Shown: piece by piece, positions 51,596 to 61,004 of the stretch | Numbering within the stretch: position 1 is the stretch's first letter | Layout of the letters: each line of letters opens with the position of its first letter | Assembly (NCBI RefSeq): GCF_002102185.1 | Contig: NZ_LQOW01000031.1 | Location: 186,001 to 250,000, forward strand | Direction: 5' to 3' | Source: Mycobacterium fragae | GTDB taxonomy: Bacteria > Actinomycetota > Actinomycetes > Mycobacteriales > Mycobacteriaceae | Length of the DNA stretch: 64,000 bases | Translations under genes and position numbers: made by a program | The notes under the pieces: model-generated | Database searches by the model: none | What the model was told of the DNA's origin: nothing | The model's input: only the letters and a program-made list of their open reading frames with translations

Positions 51596-54537
51596 TGGGT
51601 GTTCTTGCCCTGCCCGACGGCCGTGTGCCGGTACTGATCAGCGCACACGCCGAGGAGTTGATCGGGCCGGACGCCGCCGCCATCGCCGACTATCTGGACC
51701 GCGCCCCCGACGTTGGGCCCGCCGAGGTCGCCGCAACGCTCCTGCGCCTGCGCCGGCGGCGTCGGCACCGCGCCGTGGTGCGAGCCGCTGACCGCCATGA
51801 GCTGGCGGCCGGGCTGCGGGCGCTGGCCGACGGCGCCGAGCATCCCCTGATCACCAGGTCCTCGGAAACCGCTTCGCCGCGCACCGCGTTTGTGTTCCCC
51901 GGTCAGGGCAGTCAGTGGCCGTCGATGGGTGCCGAAGCCTACCAACGGCTTCCGGTTTACCGAGCGGAGGCGGACCGATGCGCGGATGCGTTCGCGGCTG
52001 CCGGGCTGCCGTCGCCGCTGCCTTACTTGTGCGCGGCTAGCGACCAGGAGTGGCCCCAAATCCACATTCAGGGCGCGCAATTCACCCACTCTGTCAGCTT
52101 GGCGCAGGTGTGGCGATCCTGCGGCGTTCTGCCCGACATCACGATCGGACACAGTCTGGGGGAGGTGGCCGCCGCATATGTGGCGGGCACCATCGCACTT
52201 TCCGACGCGGTTGCCGTGGTGGCGGCCCGGTCGACGGTCGTCGACCGGTTACCGGGCAGCTACGGCATGGCGATGCTGGGCATCGGCCTGCACGACGCCC
52301 AGCGGGTCATCGCCGAAACGGCCGGCTGGCTTGAAGTCTCGGCTGTCAACGGACCGTCGTCGACCGTGGTGTCCGGTGACCGCGACGCGGTGGCAGCCGC
52401 GGTATGGGTTGTCGAACAGCGTGGCATCTTCGCCCGCGCGATCGCCGTCGACTACCCCGGGCACACAAGCGCCCTGGAACCACTGCTGGACGCGTTCGAG
52501 GAGCTGTTGCCCGAGTCGGCGTTCGTGGATGCGCCGGTTGAGTTCGTCAGCTCGGCCTGCGGGACCGTCGTGGGCGCCGACACCGATTTCGCCGACTACT
52601 GGTGCCGGAATCTGCGCAACAGCGTGCGATTCGATCACGCGGTGGCGATGGCCGTGCAACGCGGCGCCAACGCATTCATCGAGCTGTCGGCGAATCCGTC
52701 GCTGCTGCCGGCGCTTTCCGATCTGATCGACGAGTCGGCCGTCGTCGTCGGGTCGGGCCGCCGCGATGCGTCCCTCGTCGACCAGCTCTCCGCCAACATC
52801 ACCGCCGCCGCGCTGGCCGACCCTGGATACCGATGGGCGGACCTGTCGAGCGGCACCGACCAGCCGCCACTGCGGGGCTTTCCGAATGCACCGATGCGCG
52901 CGGTTCACTTGTGGGCGGCGCGGGAGCCGCTGCCGTCACACCGCAGTTCGGCGATCACGGTCGCGTTCGAGGAGTGGGAGCCGAGTCCCGAGCGCACACC
53001 GATCAGCGCGCCACGTCGTTGCGTCGCAGTCGTCGCACCCGAGGACGCTGACGACGCCGTCACCCGGCGGCTGACGGACGCCGTCGGCGCACACGAAGCC
53101 TGCGAGCCGGCGCCAATCGACAAGGCGGAGATCGTCGTCGTGGTGGCACCGGCGTCGCAGCACGGCCCTCGGCCGCTGCGCTACTCCGCGATCGTGGGAC
53201 CTCGCTGCCGGCGGGTTTGGCTGGTCACAGTTCGCGGTGAGCGGGTGCAGCCAGGCGAACCGGTAGTGTTGGCGAGCCAGGCCGCGCTGGCAGCGATGCA
53301 TCGCAGCGTTGGCTTCGAATTCCCCGACCAGACCTTTGCGCATGTGGATCTGGCGTCCCGCGATCTGGACGTCGACGGCGCCCTGGCCGCGGTCAACGCG
53401 CTGTTGGGCTCGCACACGGAAGTGGCATTGCGCGAGAACGGTTCGGGCGGGTCGGGGCTGCGTCCGTACGTCCGTACGTTGCGGGAGCGCCAAATCCCGC
53501 CGGCCGAGCGGCCGCTGAATGGCGCCGAGTTGGACAACGTGGTGATCACCGGCGGAACCGGCGCCATCGGACTGCGGTATGCCCGACATTGCATCGAGCG
53601 GGGAGCACGCCGCGTAACGCTGTTGAGCCGCAAGGGCCTCGACGCCATGGCGCTCGGCCGGCTCACCGACGGATATCGCACCGATGTATATGCCCCGCCG
53701 TGCGATATCGCGGACGCGGAGGCGCTGTCGGCCGTCGCCGAGGAGCACGGCGGCGATGGTGCGACGTTGCTGATCCATGCCGCCGGAGTCGCCAAATTCG
53801 CGCCGCACGATCAGCTCACCGACCTGGATTTGGCCGACGTGTTCGGGGCGAAGGTGGCCGGTCTGGGCAGGATGACCGAAGTCTGGCCGCTGCGGCCCGG
53901 CATACGAATCCTGTTGTGCTCATCGGTATCCGGGCTATGGGGTGGTCGTGGACACGCCGCCTATGCGGCGGCCAACCGCATGCTCGACGTGATGGCCGAC
54001 ACGCTGCGGGCCGACGGCCTGGACTGCACGGCGGTGCGGTGGGGTTTGTGGCAGGGCACCGGGATCGCCGACGCCGACGAGATCGCCCGGATCGAACGGT
54101 CCGGTCTGGTGGCGATGGATCCGGAAGCGGCGATCGACGCCAGCCTGCACGACCACCGTGGCAACCCGCTGATCCTTGCTGCCGACTTCGACCGCCTGCG
54201 GATGTTCTTCGAAAGCCAAGGCGCGCCAATGCCGTTCGCCGAACATAAGCCGGTGCCCGACCCTGCTGAAGTCGCCGCCCCCTGCGATGAGAGACCAGTG
54301 GCGGAGGTGGTGCGCGCTGAACTGGCCGCGGCGCTGAGCCTTGGTGGGTCCGAGTCGGTCGACTTGAGCGCCGCGCTGGTCGACCTCGGGCTGGACTCCA
54401 TGCTCGCTCTGGACCTGCGCAGGCGGCTGCTTGGGCGCACCGGCGCATCGGTTCCGCTGGCCAGGTTGCTCGGTGGCATCACCGGCGCTGAGCTGATCGA
54501 CGCCTTGCAGATACGAAAGGTTGGAACCACTGCGTGA
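51595..54537 (+). CDS. mbtD: Polyketide synthase MbtD (AT-KR-ACP)
   Basis: The 980-residue protein has an acyltransferase (about 95-410, FVFPGQGSQWPSMG and GHSLGE with Ser near 185), a ketoreductase (NADPH site ITGGTGAIGLRYA near 650, with Ser and Tyr in LLCSSVSGLW and AAYAAANRML) and an acyl carrier (Ser near 932 in LGLDSMLALDL). With MbtC it extends and reduces an acyl unit. M. tuberculosis MbtD has 1004 residues. ATG 51595 overlaps the mbtC stop. Confidence 0.95.
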   Translation: MGVLALPDGRVPVLISAHAEELIGPDAAAIADYLDRAPDVGPAEVAATLLRLRRRRRHRAVVRAADRHELAAGLRALADGAEHPLITRSSETASPRTAFVFPGQGSQWPSMGAEAYQRLPVYRAEADRCADAFAAAGLPSPLPYLCAASDQEWPQIHIQGAQFTHSVSLAQVWRSCGVLPDITIGHSLGEVAAAYVAGTIALSDAVAVVAARSTVVDRLPGSYGMAMLGIGLHDAQRVIAETAGWLEVSAVNGPSSTVVSGDRDAVAAAVWVVEQRGIFARAIAVDYPGHTSALEPLLDAFEELLPESAFVDAPVEFVSSACGTVVGADTDFADYWCRNLRNSVRFDHAVAMAVQRGANAFIELSANPSLLPALSDLIDESAVVVGSGRRDASLVDQLSANITAAALADPGYRWADLSSGTDQPPLRGFPNAPMRAVHLWAAREPLPSHRSSAITVAFEEWEPSPERTPISAPRRCVAVVAPEDADDAVTRRLTDAVGAHEACEPAPIDKAEIVVVVAPASQHGPRPLRYSAIVGPRCRRVWLVTVRGERVQPGEPVVLASQAALAAMHRSVGFEFPDQTFAHVDLASRDLDVDGALAAVNALLGSHTEVALRENGSGGSGLRPYVRTLRERQIPPAERPLNGAELDNVVITGGTGAIGLRYARHCIERGARRVTLLSRKGLDAMALGRLTDGYRTDVYAPPCDIADAEALSAVAEEHGGDGATLLIHAAGVAKFAPHDQLTDLDLADVFGAKVAGLGRMTEVWPLRPGIRILLCSSVSGLWGGRGHAAYAAANRMLDVMADTLRADGLDCTAVRWGLWQGTGIADADEIARIERSGLVAMDPEAAIDASLHDHRGNPLILAADFDRLRMFFESQGAPMPFAEHKPVPDPAEVAAPCDERPVAEVVRAELAAALSLGGSESVDLSAALVDLGLDSMLALDLRRRLLGRTGASVPLARLLGGITGAELIDALQIRKVGTTA

Positions 54538-57500
54538 CTGAGACCACGGATACCCGGCTCGATGAACAGCGGCTTGAGTTGTTGCGCCGCCGGCTCGCCG
54601 AGCGTGGCCTGTCCCGGTCAGCGGCGCCGGCGCAACAGACCAGCCCCGCGCCGTCGGACGGCCAGCGCCGAATGTGGTTCGTGCAGTCGATCGACCCTAC
54701 CAGCTCGCTACTCAACGTCTGCCTGTCCTACCGCCTCACCGGAACCGTCGATGTCGCCCGGCTGCACCGGGCAGTGGACGCCGTCGCGGTTCGACACCCC
54801 GTGTTGCGCACCACCTACTACACCGATGACGACGGCGATCTGAATCTGATCACCCATAAAGACCTGCGTCCCGGCTGGGCGGAGCACGACCTCTCGGGGT
54901 TGGCCGAACAGGCGCAGCGGCTACGCCTGGAAGTCCTGGCGCAGCGAGATTTTCGCCGACCATTCGACCTGACCGCCGACTCGCCGCTACGCATCAGCGT
55001 GGCCCGGCTGGGCGCCGACGAGCTGATGCTGCTCTTTACCGCCCACCACATCGCGTGGGACGACGGATCGTGGGGACCGTTCTTCACCGATCTCACCCGC
55101 GCCTACCTCGACCCCGACGCGCTCGGCGGCCCTCAGTGGGCGCCGGCGAACGAGCCGCCCGCCGAAACCACCGCAGAAGACCTCGCGTACTGGCGTCCCT
55201 TGATGGCGGATCTTCCTGAGCCGCTGGAGCTTCCGGGTCCCAATGGCTCGGTGGTACCGAGCAGCTGGCGCTCGCAACGGGCATCGATACGGCTGTCGGC
55301 GGATGACGTTGCCCGCGTCGGGGCGCTGGCCCGCGAGGGCGGGGCCACCCCGTACATGGTGTTCATGGCGGTGTTCTCGGCGCTGGTGCACCGCTACACC
55401 CATGCCAGCGACTTCCTGATCGCCGCACCGGTGATGAACCGCAGCGCCGGGACCGAGGACGCGATCGGCTACTACGGGAACACCGTCGTGATGCGCACGC
55501 GCCCTCAGCCGCGCCGCACCTTCCGTGAACTCCTGGCGGAAGCACGGGACAGCGCATCCGGGGCGTTCGCCCACCAACGCGTCAACCTGGACATGCTGGT
55601 GCGTGAGTCCAACCCCGACCGGCGCCACGGCGCGGAGCGGATGACGCGGGTGAGCTTCGGGTTTCGCGAGCCCGACGGCGGTGGCTTCTGTCCGCCCGGG
55701 GTGCGGTGCCAACGCGGCGAATTGCGCAGCCAGTTCACCCAGCTGCCGCTTGGCTTCATGGTGGAATACGCCGAGACCGGCGCGCTAATCGAGGCGGAGT
55801 ATCTGGTCGAGGTGCTCGACGCCCCCCTGGTGCAACAGACGCTCGACTCTTATCGCGCGCTGCTCGATAGCGCGTTGAGGGAGCCCGACAGCGAACTGGC
55901 AGCGCTGACCATACTGAGCGACGCCGACGTCGAATGGTTGCGAACCGCTTCGACCGGGGAGAAGTTCTCCACACCGGCCAGCACACTGCCGGCGCTGGTA
56001 GCCGAGCGTGCGGCGATGTCTCCCGACGCCGTCGCGGTGGTCTACGAAGGCCGGCAGTACAGCTACCGTGAGATCAACGAAGAAGCTAATCGGTTGGCGC
56101 ACTGGCTGATCGAGCAGGACATCGGCGCGGAGGACCGGGTCGCCGTGGTGCTCGACAAGTCGCCCGAGCTGGTCATCACGGCGCTGGGCATCCTCAAAGC
56201 CGGCGCCGTCTACGTGCCGGTCGACCCGACCTACCCCGAGGACCGGCTGTCGTTCATCCTCGACGACGCCGAAGCCAAACTCGTTCTGCGCCAACCGGTC
56301 AGCGACTTGGCGCAATATCCGGCAAGAGATCCGGCCGCCGACGAGCTGCCCCGACCGCTGCGGCCGGACAACACCGCCTATTTGATCTACACCTCCGGTT
56401 CGACCGGGCTGCCCAAGGGCGTCCCGGTGACCCATGCGCCGGTCGCCGAGTACTTCGTCTGGTTCGGCGACGCCTACCAGGTCGACGAGACCGACCGGCT
56501 GCTGCAAGTGGCTTCGCCGGGGTTCGACGTGTCCATCGCCGAGATCTTCGGCACCCTGATTTGCGGTGCGAGGCTGGTGATCCCGCGACCTGACGGCTTG
56601 CGCGATATCGGGTATCTGACCGACCTGCTGTATCGCGAGGGCATCACGTCGATGCACTTCGTGCCGTCGCTGCTCGGGCTGTTCTTGTCGCTGCCGGGCG
56701 TCAGCCAATGGCGCACACTGCGCCGGGTGCCGGTCGGCGGCGAGCCGCTGCCCGGCGAGATCGCCGACAAGTTCCACGCCACCTTCGACGCCTCGCTGTA
56801 CAACTTCTACGGCCCGACCGAGACCGTCATCAACGCCACCAGCTATCCGGTCGAGGGAACGCAGGGCACCCGCATCGTGCCGATCGGCCGGCCCAAGATC
56901 AACACTCAACTGTACCTGCTGGACAATGCCCTCCAGCCGGTACCCGTCGGTGTGATCGGCGAAATCTACATCGGCGGAAGTCATATGGCGCATGGTTATC
57001 ACCGCCGGCCGGCGTTGACCGCGGAGCGTTTCGTCGCCGATCCGTTCACGTCGGGCGGCCGGCTGTACCGCTCCGGAGACCTCGCCCGCCGCAACGCCGA
57101 TGGCGATATCGAATTCGTCGGTCGCGCCGACGAACAGGTCAAGATCCGCGGATTCCGTATCGAACTCGGCGAGGTCGCCGCGGCGATCTCGGTCGATCCG
57201 AGCGTAGGTCAGGCCGTGGTGATCGCCGCAGACTTGCCGGGAGTGGGCAGAAGCCTGGTCGGTTACATCACCCCGGCCGCGGGTGGCACGGAAACTGTTG
57301 AGGTTGAGCGCATTCGGATACGGGTGGCGGCCGCACTGCCGGATTACATGACGCCGGCCGCCTACGTCGTGCTCGACGAAATACCGATCACCGCCCACGG
57401 CAAGATCGACCGTGACGCCCTGCCGCAGCCGAAGATCGAAGCGGCCGCCGTCTATCGCGAGCCGACGACTGCCAACGAGCGGCGGATCGCCGGACTCTTC

Positions 57501-60500
57501 GGCCAATTGCTCGGCCGCGACCGGGTGGGTGCCGACGACTCGTTCTTCGAGCTCGGCGGGCACTCTCTGGTGGCCACCAAGCTGGTCGCCGCGATCCGAT
57601 CCGAGTGCGGCGTGGAGATCGGAATCCGCGATGTCTTCGAGCTGGCGACGATCGCCCGGCTGGCCGGGCGGATCGACCAGCTGGAGTCCGGCGCGGCTAC
57701 GATCAAGCGGCCCAAGCTGTTCAAAACGTCGCACGACGAGCCGTTGCCGCTGTCGGCGTCACAGCTACGAACCTGGTTCGCCTATCGCATCGAGGGGCCC
57801 AGCGAAGTCAACAACATTCCATTCGCGGCCAGGCTGAGCGGGCCGTGCGATGTCGATGCCCTGGTCGCCGCCGTCAGCGATGTGGTGGCGCGCCACGAGA
57901 TACTGCGGACTACCTACACCGAAATCGACGGTGTGCCATACCAGGTGGTCAATCCCGCCGCTGATGTGCCGGTGCAGCAGTTGACCGGTGACGATGAAGC
58001 TTGGCTACAGGCGCAGCTGGAGGCGGAGCGCCGGTACTGCTTCGAGCTGGATCGGGATTGGCCGATCCGCGCCGCCGTGCTGCGAACCGGCCGTGAGCAC
58101 GTCGTGTCGTTGGTGGTGCACCACATCGCCAGCGACCATTGGTCGGGTGGCGTGCTATTCGCCGACCTGCTGACCGCCTACCGGGCCCGCCACGGCGGGC
58201 AAAAGCCGACGTGGGCGCCATTGCCCGTGCACTACGCCGACTACGCCGCCTGGCAGGGTGCGTTGCTGGCCGAGCCCGCCATCGCGGAAACCCAGCGCGA
58301 CTACTGGAAGCGGCAGTTGGACGAGTTGCCCGAGGACACCGGGCTGCGGCCCGATTTTCCTCGACCACCGGTACCCAGCGGCGCCGGTGACTCCGTCGAA
58401 TTCAGCATCGACCGGCAGACCCGCCGTCGGCTCGCCGAGCTGAGCCGGGAGCTAGGGGTCACCGAGTTCATGCTGTTGCAAGCGGCCGTCGCGGTGGTGC
58501 TCCACAAAGCCGGTGGGGGAGCGGATATTCCATTGGGCACTCCGATCGCCGGACGCACCGAACCCGAACTCGACCAACTGATCGGCTTTTTCATCAACAT
58601 CCTGGTGCTGCGCAACGACTTGGGCGGCAACCCGACGCTGCGTGAGGTGCTGACGCGGGCCCGGGAGACGGCGTTGGCCGCCTACGCTCACCAGGACCTG
58701 CCCTTCGACCGGGTGGTGGACGCGGTCAGCCCCGTCCGCTCGCTAGCACGCAACCCGTTGTTCCAGGTCGTCGTGCACGTTCGTGACCACCTGCCCGCCG
58801 AACGGGTCATCGACACCACTCCGGACGGCGACACCGTGCTCACCGCGCTGGAGCCGCCCTTCGATATCGCCCATGCCGACCTGAGTGTCAACTTCTTCGG
58901 CACCGAGGACGGGTATCGCGGCAGCATCCTCTATCGCACCGAGCTGTATCGCCGCAGCACCATCGAGCGGCTCGTCGGGTGGCTGACGCGGGTCATTGAT
59001 GCGTTCGCCGGCGATGTCGATCAGACGTTGCGCGACGTGCAATTGCTCGAATCCGGTGAGCGGCAACGTATCCTGACCGAGTGGAGCCGCGGCGCACAGC
59101 TGCCGCCCGAGCGTCCGCTGACCATCGCCGAACTGCTTGAATTGAGCCGGCAATGGGGCGCCGACCGCATCGCGCTGCGATGCGGCGACGAGCAGATCGA
59201 TTACCCGGCGCTGCACCGTCGTTCGGATAACTTCGCTCGGTTGCTCGCCGACCGCGGTGTGGGGCCGGGATCGCTGGTGGGCCTGTCGACGCGGCGCTGC
59301 ATCGACATGGTGGTGGCGTTGGTCGGCATCATGAAGGCCGGCGCCGGGTTCTTCCCGCTCGACCCCAGCTACCCGCGGGTGCGTAAGCAGCTGATGCTCG
59401 ACGACGTTGCGCCGCAAGTCGTCGTGGTGACACCCGAAGCGCTCGACACCATGCCGGAATCGGCTGATGTGACGTTCATTTCGCTCGACGACCCGGCGGT
59501 GCAACACGCCATGGATACGCCCGGGGGGACTTCTCGCGAGTTGACCCCGGCGCATCCCGACGACCCGATGTATCTGGTGTTCACCTCCGGATCGACCGGC
59601 AAGCCCAAGGGCGTGCTGGGTACACATCGTGCGATGACCACCCGGCTGAACTGGCAGCTATGGAATTATCCGGTGCCCGGCAACGACATTCGCTTGGCGC
59701 AGGCGTCGTGGACATTCCTGGAGGGCTGCATGGAGACGTTGGGCGGGCTGGCCGCCGGCGCCACCACGATCCTGGCCGACGATGCCGAGTACCGCGACCC
59801 GGAAGCGCTGGCGTCGCTGATCGAGCGTCACTCGATAGCCCAGGTGACGGCGGTGCCCAGCCTGGTCTCGACCATGGTCGACTCCTGGCCCGAGTCATTG
59901 CGATCGTTGACCCGGTTGGTGTGCGGCGCCGAGCCGATGACGGTTTCTCTGCAGAAACGGCTGATGGCCGCGTGCGGCGGCGTGGGCGGCCCGGAGCTGC
60001 TGAACAACTTCGGCGCCACCGAGACATCGGGCGCGCTGGTGCGCGGACGGCTGACTCCGCCGGTCCCGATTCTGGGCACCCCGATGCCAGACTCGCAGGT
60101 GTATCTGCTCGACGACGGGCTCAGCCCAGTGCCGGTCGGTGTCGTCGGCGAGCTGTATTATGCTGGCGGCCAATTGGTTCGGGGCTACTGGAAACGGCCC
60201 GCGCTAACCGCGTCGCGGTTCGTGGCCAACCCGTATGCGAGCGAACCCGGTGCGCGGTTCTATCGCAGCGGCGACCGGGCCCGCTGGACCGAGGATGGTC
60301 GACTCGAATTTGTCGGCCGGATCGACCACCAAGTGAAGGTCCGGGGCTTCCGTGTCGAACTCGGCGAGGTGGATGCCGCGCTGAAGGCGGCCGATGGAGT
60401 CGCCGTTGCTGCCTCGCGCACCTGGGAAGTGCAGGGCAGCACCACGTTGGCCGGCTATGTGGTGCCCCACGAGCAGTGCACCGACGACGCTGCCAGGGCC

Positions 60501-61004
60501 GCGTTCGCCGCTGCCGTGCGCGCCGAAGTCGCGTCCGTCCTACCTGGATACATGGTGCCGTCGTCGATCACCGTGCTCGACGAGATGCCGAAGACCGAGT
60601 CGGGCAAGCTGAACCGGCCTGGGCTGCCGCCGCCGACCGCGAGCACGGCGGGCCGCAGCGAGCCACCGCAAACCGGCACGGAGCGCGCGCTGGCCGCACT
60701 GTTCACCGAGCTGCTGTCAACGCCCGAGGTGGGCCGCTTCGACGACTTCTTCGCGCTCGGCGGTGACAGCATCCTGTCGGTGCGGCTGGCGGCTCGAGCG
60801 CGCGAGGCGGGCCTGCCGGTCAGCCCGCGGATGGTGTTCGAGCACCCGACGGTGCAGTTACTGGCCGCCGCGGTGGACGTCGCCGGGCCGCAGGCCAACG
60901 GCGCCGAGATCGACACCCGGCATGCCCCGATGAGCACCTCTGGTCTGTCGGCAGAGGATTTGGCAGCGGTGACGCAGTCCTGGACCCAGGGCGGAAAGCC
61001 GTGA
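54534..61004 (+). CDS. mbtE: Mycobactin nonribosomal peptide synthetase MbtE, two complete C-A-PCP modules
   Basis: The 2156-residue enzyme has C1 (about 40-440, HHIAWDDGSW), A1 (470-960, phosphate loop YTSGSTGLPKG, Asp665 in GFDVSIAE), PCP1 (Ser near 1009, GGHSLVA), C2 (1067-1500, HHIASDHWS), A2 (1520-2035, FTSGSTGKPKG, hinge GRIDHQVKVRGFRVEL, end KTESGKLNRPG) and PCP2 (Ser near 2078, GGDSILSV). M. tuberculosis MbtE has 1682 residues, so a region about the size of one adenylation domain is additional here. In A2 the conserved core Asp235 is replaced by Leu1729 (FLEGCMETL). The first module should add an N6-hydroxylated or acylated Lys; the role of the second is open. Start GTG overlaps the mbtD stop. 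Confidence 0.92.
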   Translation: MTETTDTRLDEQRLELLRRRLAERGLSRSAAPAQQTSPAPSDGQRRMWFVQSIDPTSSLLNVCLSYRLTGTVDVARLHRAVDAVAVRHPVLRTTYYTDDDGDLNLITHKDLRPGWAEHDLSGLAEQAQRLRLEVLAQRDFRRPFDLTADSPLRISVARLGADELMLLFTAHHIAWDDGSWGPFFTDLTRAYLDPDALGGPQWAPANEPPAETTAEDLAYWRPLMADLPEPLELPGPNGSVVPSSWRSQRASIRLSADDVARVGALAREGGATPYMVFMAVFSALVHRYTHASDFLIAAPVMNRSAGTEDAIGYYGNTVVMRTRPQPRRTFRELLAEARDSASGAFAHQRVNLDMLVRESNPDRRHGAERMTRVSFGFREPDGGGFCPPGVRCQRGELRSQFTQLPLGFMVEYAETGALIEAEYLVEVLDAPLVQQTLDSYRALLDSALREPDSELAALTILSDADVEWLRTASTGEKFSTPASTLPALVAERAAMSPDAVAVVYEGRQYSYREINEEANRLAHWLIEQDIGAEDRVAVVLDKSPELVITALGILKAGAVYVPVDPTYPEDRLSFILDDAEAKLVLRQPVSDLAQYPARDPAADELPRPLRPDNTAYLIYTSGSTGLPKGVPVTHAPVAEYFVWFGDAYQVDETDRLLQVASPGFDVSIAEIFGTLICGARLVIPRPDGLRDIGYLTDLLYREGITSMHFVPSLLGLFLSLPGVSQWRTLRRVPVGGEPLPGEIADKFHATFDASLYNFYGPTETVINATSYPVEGTQGTRIVPIGRPKINTQLYLLDNALQPVPVGVIGEIYIGGSHMAHGYHRRPALTAERFVADPFTSGGRLYRSGDLARRNADGDIEFVGRADEQVKIRGFRIELGEVAAAISVDPSVGQAVVIAADLPGVGRSLVGYITPAAGGTETVEVERIRIRVAAALPDYMTPAAYVVLDEIPITAHGKIDRDALPQPKIEAAAVYREPTTANERRIAGLFGQLLGRDRVGADDSFFELGGHSLVATKLVAAIRSECGVEIGIRDVFELATIARLAGRIDQLESGAATIKRPKLFKTSHDEPLPLSASQLRTWFAYRIEGPSEVNNIPFAARLSGPCDVDALVAAVSDVVARHEILRTTYTEIDGVPYQVVNPAADVPVQQLTGDDEAWLQAQLEAERRYCFELDRDWPIRAAVLRTGREHVVSLVVHHIASDHWSGGVLFADLLTAYRARHGGQKPTWAPLPVHYADYAAWQGALLAEPAIAETQRDYWKRQLDELPEDTGLRPDFPRPPVPSGAGDSVEFSIDRQTRRRLAELSRELGVTEFMLLQAAVAVVLHKAGGGADIPLGTPIAGRTEPELDQLIGFFINILVLRNDLGGNPTLREVLTRARETALAAYAHQDLPFDRVVDAVSPVRSLARNPLFQVVVHVRDHLPAERVIDTTPDGDTVLTALEPPFDIAHADLSVNFFGTEDGYRGSILYRTELYRRSTIERLVGWLTRVIDAFAGDVDQTLRDVQLLESGERQRILTEWSRGAQLPPERPLTIAELLELSRQWGADRIALRCGDEQIDYPALHRRSDNFARLLADRGVGPGSLVGLSTRRCIDMVVALVGIMKAGAGFFPLDPSYPRVRKQLMLDDVAPQVVVVTPEALDTMPESADVTFISLDDPAVQHAMDTPGGTSRELTPAHPDDPMYLVFTSGSTGKPKGVLGTHRAMTTRLNWQLWNYPVPGNDIRLAQASWTFLEGCMETLGGLAAGATTILADDAEYRDPEALASLIERHSIAQVTAVPSLVSTMVDSWPESLRSLTRLVCGAEPMTVSLQKRLMAACGGVGGPELLNNFGATETSGALVRGRLTPPVPILGTPMPDSQVYLLDDGLSPVPVGVVGELYYAGGQLVRGYWKRPALTASRFVANPYASEPGARFYRSGDRARWTEDGRLEFVGRIDHQVKVRGFRVELGEVDAALKAADGVAVAASRTWEVQGSTTLAGYVVPHEQCTDDAARAAFAAAVRAEVASVLPGYMVPSSITVLDEMPKTESGKLNRPGLPPPTASTAGRSEPPQTGTERALAALFTELLSTPEVGRFDDFFALGGDSILSVRLAARAREAGLPVSPRMVFEHPTVQLLAAAVDVAGPQANGAEIDTRHAPMSTSGLSAEDLAAVTQSWTQGGKP

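Noticed and set aside
55785..57734. Open frame of 649 codons on the minus strand within mbtE
   Set aside because: It is antisense to well-conserved C, A and PCP motifs; long antisense frames are normal in GC-rich DNA with strong third-position bias.
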